Assembly: GCF_003340555.1 (NCBI RefSeq)
Contig: NZ_QPLJ01000001.1
Coordinates: 62,001 to 126,000 of the forward strand
DNA from: Jannaschia formosa
Lineage (GTDB): Bacteria; Pseudomonadota; Alphaproteobacteria; Rhodobacterales; Rhodobacteraceae
Length of the DNA stretch: 64,000 nt
Direction: 5' to 3'
Numbering within the stretch: the first letter of the stretch is position 1; every line of letters starts with the position of its first letter. The translations under genes were made by a program, and so were the position numbers. Positions 60,486 to 64,000 of the stretch are shown here, piece after piece. Below the pieces are notes generated by a model. It was given only the letters and a program-made list of their open reading frames with translations. It was not told the DNA's origin and ran no database searches.

Positions 60486-61859
60486 TTATCCCTCGCGCCC
60501 CAGCGCGCGCAGACCGTCCACGAGGACGGCCATCTTCATCGAAAGCGAGCCCTTGACCAGGACCGCATCGCCCGGCCGCACCAGGTCGCGGAGCTGCCCG
60601 GCCAGCGTCGCGGCATCCTCGGCGTGGCGGCCGCGCCGGTCCGCTGGCAGCGCCTCGTGCAGGTGGCGCATCAGCGGCCCGACCGTGTGGACGGTGTCGA
60701 GCGCCGCGGTCGCCGGGCGCCCTGCCAGGGCGGCGTGAAGCTCGGGTCCGGTCGGCCCCAGCTCCTTCATGTCGCCCAGGAAGGCGATGCGGCGGCCACC
60801 CGGCGCGGGCGTGGCGGCGGCCAGCAGGTCGAGCGCGGCGCCGACCGAGGCCGGGTTCGCGTTGTAGGCATCGTCGATCAGGTCGAGCGGCGGCGCCTCG
60901 CTGTCCATGCGCACCGAATGGCGCTTGCCCCGCCCCTCCGGCGGCGCCCAGTCGGCCAGGGCGAGCGCGGCGCGGGCGACATCCGCGCCCGCGTGATGGA
61001 CGGCAGCCAGCACGGCCAGCGCGTTCAGCGCGAAATGCCTGCCCGGCGCGCCGATGCGGAAGTCGATCGGGCCCAGCGGCGTCTCGGCGCGGCAGGTGGT
61101 GGCGTCGGGACCGGCGACGACCTCGGTCAGGCGCCAGTCCGCCGGCCCCGTCCCGAACGAGACGTTGCCCCGCTCTGCCAGGATCGGCGAGGTCTCCAGA
61201 TCCGCGTTCCACAGCGCCGTGCCCCCGGGGACGAGGCCCGAGAAGATCGCAGCCTTCTCGCGCGCGATGCCGGCGATATCCTCGAACGCCTCCAGGTGGA
61301 CGGGGGCGACGATGGTGACCATGGCGACATGCGGCGCGGCCTGCGCGGAGAGCGGCGCGATCTCGCCGGGATGGTTCATCCCGATCTCGATGATGGCGTA
61401 CTCGGCCTCCTCCGGGATGCCGGCCAGCGTCAGGGGAACGCCCCAATGGTTGTTGAAGCTCTTGATTGCGGCATGGACGCGGCCCTGCGGCGCCAGCACG
61501 TGGCGCAGCATGTCCTTGGTCGAGGTCTTGCCGACGCTGCCCGTGACGGCGATCACTTGCGCGCGGGTGCGGGCCCGGCCGGCCCGGCCCAGCGCCTCGA
61601 GCGCGGCCTGCACCTCCGGCACGATCAGCAGCGGCGCGTCCCCGCAGCCGTCCGGCACGCGCGAGACGAGCACCCCGCCCGCGCCCTTCGCGATCGCCTC
61701 GGCCACGAAGTCGTGCCCGTCCCGCGCCGCCTTGAGCGCAACGAACAGTTCGCCCGGCCGGATCGAGCGGGTGTCGATGCTGAGCCCCGACACCGACCAG
61801 TCGCCCTGCGCCGTGCCGCCGGTCGCGAGAGCGGCCTCACCCGCGGTCCAGAGCGTCAC
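60486..61859 (-). CDS. murF: UDP-N-acetylmuramoyl-tripeptide--D-alanyl-D-alanine ligase
   Basis: Adds D-Ala-D-Ala to the tripeptide precursor. It has 457 residues with the three Mur-ligase domains. The N-terminal segment [20 protein letters not shown] binds the uridine moiety, the ATP loop is [13 protein letters not shown], and [10 protein letters not shown] and [10 protein letters not shown] are present. Its start overlaps the murE stop codon by 4 nt. Confidence 0.97.
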   Translation of the reverse strand: MTLWTAGEAALATGGTAQGDWSVSGLSIDTRSIRPGELFVALKAARDGHDFVAEAIAKGAGGVLVSRVPDGCGDAPLLIVPEVQAALEALGRAGRARTRAQVIAVTGSVGKTSTKDMLRHVLAPQGRVHAAIKSFNNHWGVPLTLAGIPEEAEYAIIEIGMNHPGEIAPLSAQAAPHVAMVTIVAPVHLEAFEDIAGIAREKAAIFSGLVPGGTALWNADLETSPILAERGNVSFGTGPADWRLTEVVAGPDATTCRAETPLGPIDFRIGAPGRHFALNALAVLAAVHHAGADVARAALALADWAPPEGRGKRHSVRMDSEAPPLDLIDDAYNANPASVGAALDLLAAATPAPGGRRIAFLGDMKELGPTGPELHAALAGRPATAALDTVHTVGPLMRHLHEALPADRRGRHAEDAATLAGQLRDLVRPGDAVLVKGSLSMKMAVLVDGLRALGREG

Positions 61860-63304
61860 GCCCGGCCCTCCAGCGCGGCGACCGAGATCGAGGCCTGCTC
61901 CACGTCGTCGAAGGGCAGCACCATGTCGCCCACGGTCTGCCCGGTCTCGTGCCCCTTGCCCATGACCAGCAGCGCGTCGCCCGGCTCCAGCATGTCGACG
62001 CCGCGCAGGATCGCCTCGGCGCGGTCGCCGACCTCGGCGGCGCCCGGGGCGCCCTGCAGGACCGCGGCGCGGATCGCGGCCGGGCTTTCGGATCGCGGGT
62101 TGTCGTCGGTGACGATGACCGCATCGGCGTTCTCGTTTGCGGCCGCGCCCATCAGCGGGCGCTTGCCGCGGTCGCGGTCGCCGCCCGCGCCGACGATGGC
62201 GACGATCCGGCCCATCACATGCGGGCGCAGCGCCTTGAGCGCCGTCGCCACCGCGTCGGGCGTGTGGGCGTAGTCGACGAAGACCGCCGCGCCGCTGGCC
62301 CGCGTCGCAGCAAGCTCCATCCGGCCACGCACGCCGCGGAGCTTCGGAAGCGCTGCGAAGACCGCCTCCGGCTCCTCGCCCGAGGCGATGACCAGCCCGG
62401 CGGCCAGCAGCGCGTTCCCGGCCTGGAAGCCGCCGATCAGGTCGAGCCGGACGGAGACGGCCGCGTCCTGCCAGCGGAACAGCACCTCCTGCCCGGTCGC
62501 GTCGAAGCGCTGGCCGGTCAGGCGCAGCCGTGCCTCCTCGGCCCGGCCGACGCCGACCACCTCCTGCCCGCGGCCCTCGCAGCGGGCGGCCAGTTCGCGG
62601 CCATAGGGATCGTCGAGATTGATGACCGCCACCCCCTCGCCCGGCAGCACGCGGTCGAAGAGCCCGGACTTGGCCTCGAAATAGGCCTCCATGGTGCCGT
62701 GGTAGTCGAGATGGTCCTGCGTGAGGTTCGTAAACCCCGCCGCCGCCAGCCGCACCGCCTCCAGCCGGCGCTGGTCGAGCCCGTGGGACGAGGCCTCCAT
62801 CGCGGCATGGGTGATGCCGAACTGCGCCATCTCGGCCAGCAGCGCGTGCAGCGTGATCGGCTCGGGCGTGGTGTGGATGGCGGGGGCGTGGAACGCGCCC
62901 TCGACGCCGGTCGTCCCGAGATTGGCGGCGGGCAGGCCCAGCGCCTCCCAGATCTGGCGGGTGAAGCTGGCCACGCTGGTCTTGCCGTTGGTGCCGGTGA
63001 CGGCGACCATCGTCTCGGGCTGGGATCCGGACATCAGCGCCGCCGCATAGGCCAGCGCGGCGCGCGGCTCCTCCACCACCACGAGAGGCGTGCCCGAGGG
63101 CAGCATCACGGCGCCTGCGCGGTCGGTCAGCACGGCGACGGCGCCGCGGGCCAGCGCGTCGGGGGCGAAGCGGGCCCCGTGCACGTTCGATCCCGGCAGC
63201 GCGGCGAACAGGTCGCCGGGCCGGACGTTGCGGTTGTCCACGGCCAGCCCGGAGACGCGGATGCCGTCGGGCCCGGTCAGCCCCAGTTCGGAGAGGGTCT
63301 TCAT
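61856..63304 (-). CDS. murE: UDP-N-acetylmuramoyl-L-alanyl-D-glutamate--2,6-diaminopimelate ligase
   Basis: Adds meso-diaminopimelate. It has 482 residues. The ATP loop is VTGTNGKTSVASF, the uridine-binding segment LAVDNRNVRPGDLFAALPG is at the N-terminus, the carbamylated-Lys region is around YFEAKSGLF, and the diaminopimelate-specificity motif is DNPRSE, which distinguishes it from lysine-adding enzymes. The start ATG is at 63304. ftsI is 64 nt upstream. Confidence 0.97.
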   Translation of the reverse strand: MKTLSELGLTGPDGIRVSGLAVDNRNVRPGDLFAALPGSNVHGARFAPDALARGAVAVLTDRAGAVMLPSGTPLVVVEEPRAALAYAAALMSGSQPETMVAVTGTNGKTSVASFTRQIWEALGLPAANLGTTGVEGAFHAPAIHTTPEPITLHALLAEMAQFGITHAAMEASSHGLDQRRLEAVRLAAAGFTNLTQDHLDYHGTMEAYFEAKSGLFDRVLPGEGVAVINLDDPYGRELAARCEGRGQEVVGVGRAEEARLRLTGQRFDATGQEVLFRWQDAAVSVRLDLIGGFQAGNALLAAGLVIASGEEPEAVFAALPKLRGVRGRMELAATRASGAAVFVDYAHTPDAVATALKALRPHVMGRIVAIVGAGGDRDRGKRPLMGAAANENADAVIVTDDNPRSESPAAIRAAVLQGAPGAAEVGDRAEAILRGVDMLEPGDALLVMGKGHETGQTVGDMVLPFDDVEQASISVAALEGRA

Positions 63305-63368
63305 CGAGCGCCCCCGTCTCGCGCAGATGTTTCGGCGTGCCTCTAGCGTGCCGGGCGGAGCGCGTCCA

Positions 63369-64000
63369 TCAGCGCTGCGCGGTCTGTGTCAGATATGCAC
63401 CGAATTCGTCGCGTCCCGGATCGAAGTCGGGGCGAAGCCCCATCAGCGGCGCGACCCGGCGCACGATCTCGGAGGCGACGGGCACCGCGGTCCATCCAGC
63501 GGTCCGGCGGTCTTCCCCGGCGGCGCGGATCTCCGGCTCGTCCAGGCTGACGACCAGCACGTATTTCGGGTCCTGCGCCGGGAAGACCGCGGCGAAGGTC
63601 GCGATCACCTTGTCGTCCCAGTAGCCGCCCGTGTATTTCGGCTTGTCCGCCGTCCCGGTCTTGCCGCCGACCTGGTAGCCGGGGACCTCGCCCATCGACG
63701 CCGTTCCGTCGGTGACGACGCGGCGCAGCATGTGCCGCGCCTCGGCCGAAACACGCGGCGAGACGATGCGGGCCCCGGGCGCCGGCGGCTGGGTCTGTGC
63801 GACCAGCGTCGGCGTGACCCGCGTGCCGCCGTTGAGCAGCGAGGCGTAGCCCACCGCCAGATGCATCGGCGAGGCCGAGAGGCCGTGCCCGTAGCTGACT
63901 GTCATCGTCGTGATGTCGGGCCAGCGCGTGGGCACGATCGGCCGGACCGACCCCGCCTCGACCATCTCAAGCGGGGTCGGCTCGAAGAAGCCCATCGACT
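63369..64000 (-). CDS. ftsI: Peptidoglycan D,D-transpeptidase FtsI (PBP3), N-terminus beyond window
   Basis: Septal transpeptidase; only the C-terminal ~210 residues are in the window. The penicillin-binding third motif reads GGKTGTADK. Upstream segments typical of FtsI are TVSYGHGLSASPMHLAVGYA, GGTRVTPTLV and a WDDKVIATFAAVFP strand. The active-site SxxK and SxN motifs lie past base 64000. It is the first dcw gene in the window and reads towards murE, whose ATG lies 64 nt after the ftsI stop codon. Confidence 0.95.
   Translation of the reverse strand, partial: SMGFFEPTPLEMVEAGSVRPIVPTRWPDITTMTVSYGHGLSASPMHLAVGYASLLNGGTRVTPTLVAQTQPPAPGARIVSPRVSAEARHMLRRVVTDGTASMGEVPGYQVGGKTGTADKPKYTGGYWDDKVIATFAAVFPAQDPKYVLVVSLDEPEIRAAGEDRRTAGWTAVPVASEIVRRVAPLMGLRPDFDPGRDEFGAYLTQTAQR

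Overview
The window reads as a chromosomal segment of a high-GC (roughly 70% by eye) alphaproteobacterium of the Rhodobacteraceae/Paracoccaceae (Roseobacter-Rhodobacter group). The evidence is the set of proteins and their neighbourhoods: DUF2842-purA, secG-pyrG, ubiA beside rsmE, plsY beside a metal-site-less dihydroorotase paralogue, phaA/phaB, an ETF-ubiquinone oxidoreductase, and a dcw cell-wall cluster with a small membrane ORF between mraY and murD. It is mostly dense housekeeping DNA with many 4-nt ATGA/GTGA overlaps. I saw no rRNA, tRNA, CRISPR array, insertion sequence, prophage or replication origin.

Layout. 1-3 kb: a lytic transglycosylase (cut by the left edge), rpiA and a thiamine pyrophosphokinase on the minus strand. 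3-5.3 kb: a very acidic 765-residue protein of unknown function. 5.3-5.9 kb: apparently non-coding. 5.9-10.8 kb: DUF2842, purA, secG, pyrG and a glutamate-receptor-like potassium channel. 10.9-15.2 kb: CsbD stress protein, PhzF-like enzyme, MipA/OmpV porin, rlmJ, DUF1330, TerB-like and an orphan PhnD-like protein. 15.3-24.4 kb: an amine/amino-acid uptake and gamma-glutamylation cluster (ABC ATPase, binding protein, small ORF, two permeases, glutamine-synthetase-like enzyme; then, after an opposed CAP gene, a GATase, a second glutamine-synthetase-like enzyme and an FAD oxidase joined by 8-nt overlaps).

24.4-27 kb is the accessory region: DUF1737, DUF1810, a higBA toxin-antitoxin pair bracketed by two copies of a ~28-bp repeat with a palindromic operator, and an AT-richer membrane protein. 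27-38.8 kb: thyX, a glyoxalase, a pilin-like protein, an OmpA/BON protein with a small coiled-coil partner, ubiA/rsmE, a ferritin-like stress protein behind an EcfG-type promoter match, gshA and plsY. 38.9-45.9 kb: pyrC-like, an animal-type heme peroxidase, a Tat-exported PhoX phosphatase with a possible Pho box, tag and a PfpI-like protein. 45.9-49.2 kb: an EAL-domain remnant running into a phaA-patatin-phaB polyhydroxyalkanoate operon. 49.3-57.6 kb: a LysR regulator divergent from a 45-residue ORF, DUF465, trmN6, DUF2007, a polyprenyl synthase, ispE, a TPR protein and ETF-QO. 57.7-64 kb: ftsI (cut by the right edge)-murE-murF-mraY-orf-murD on the minus strand.

The most distinctive items are the glutamate-receptor-like channel without the usual amino-acid-binding arginine, the dihydroorotase paralogue without its metal ligands, the heme peroxidase that keeps the residues used for covalent heme attachment, two stress genes with matching GGAAC-N17-(C/G)GTT promoters, the repeat-bracketed higBA islet, and the patatin gene inside the PHB synthesis operon.
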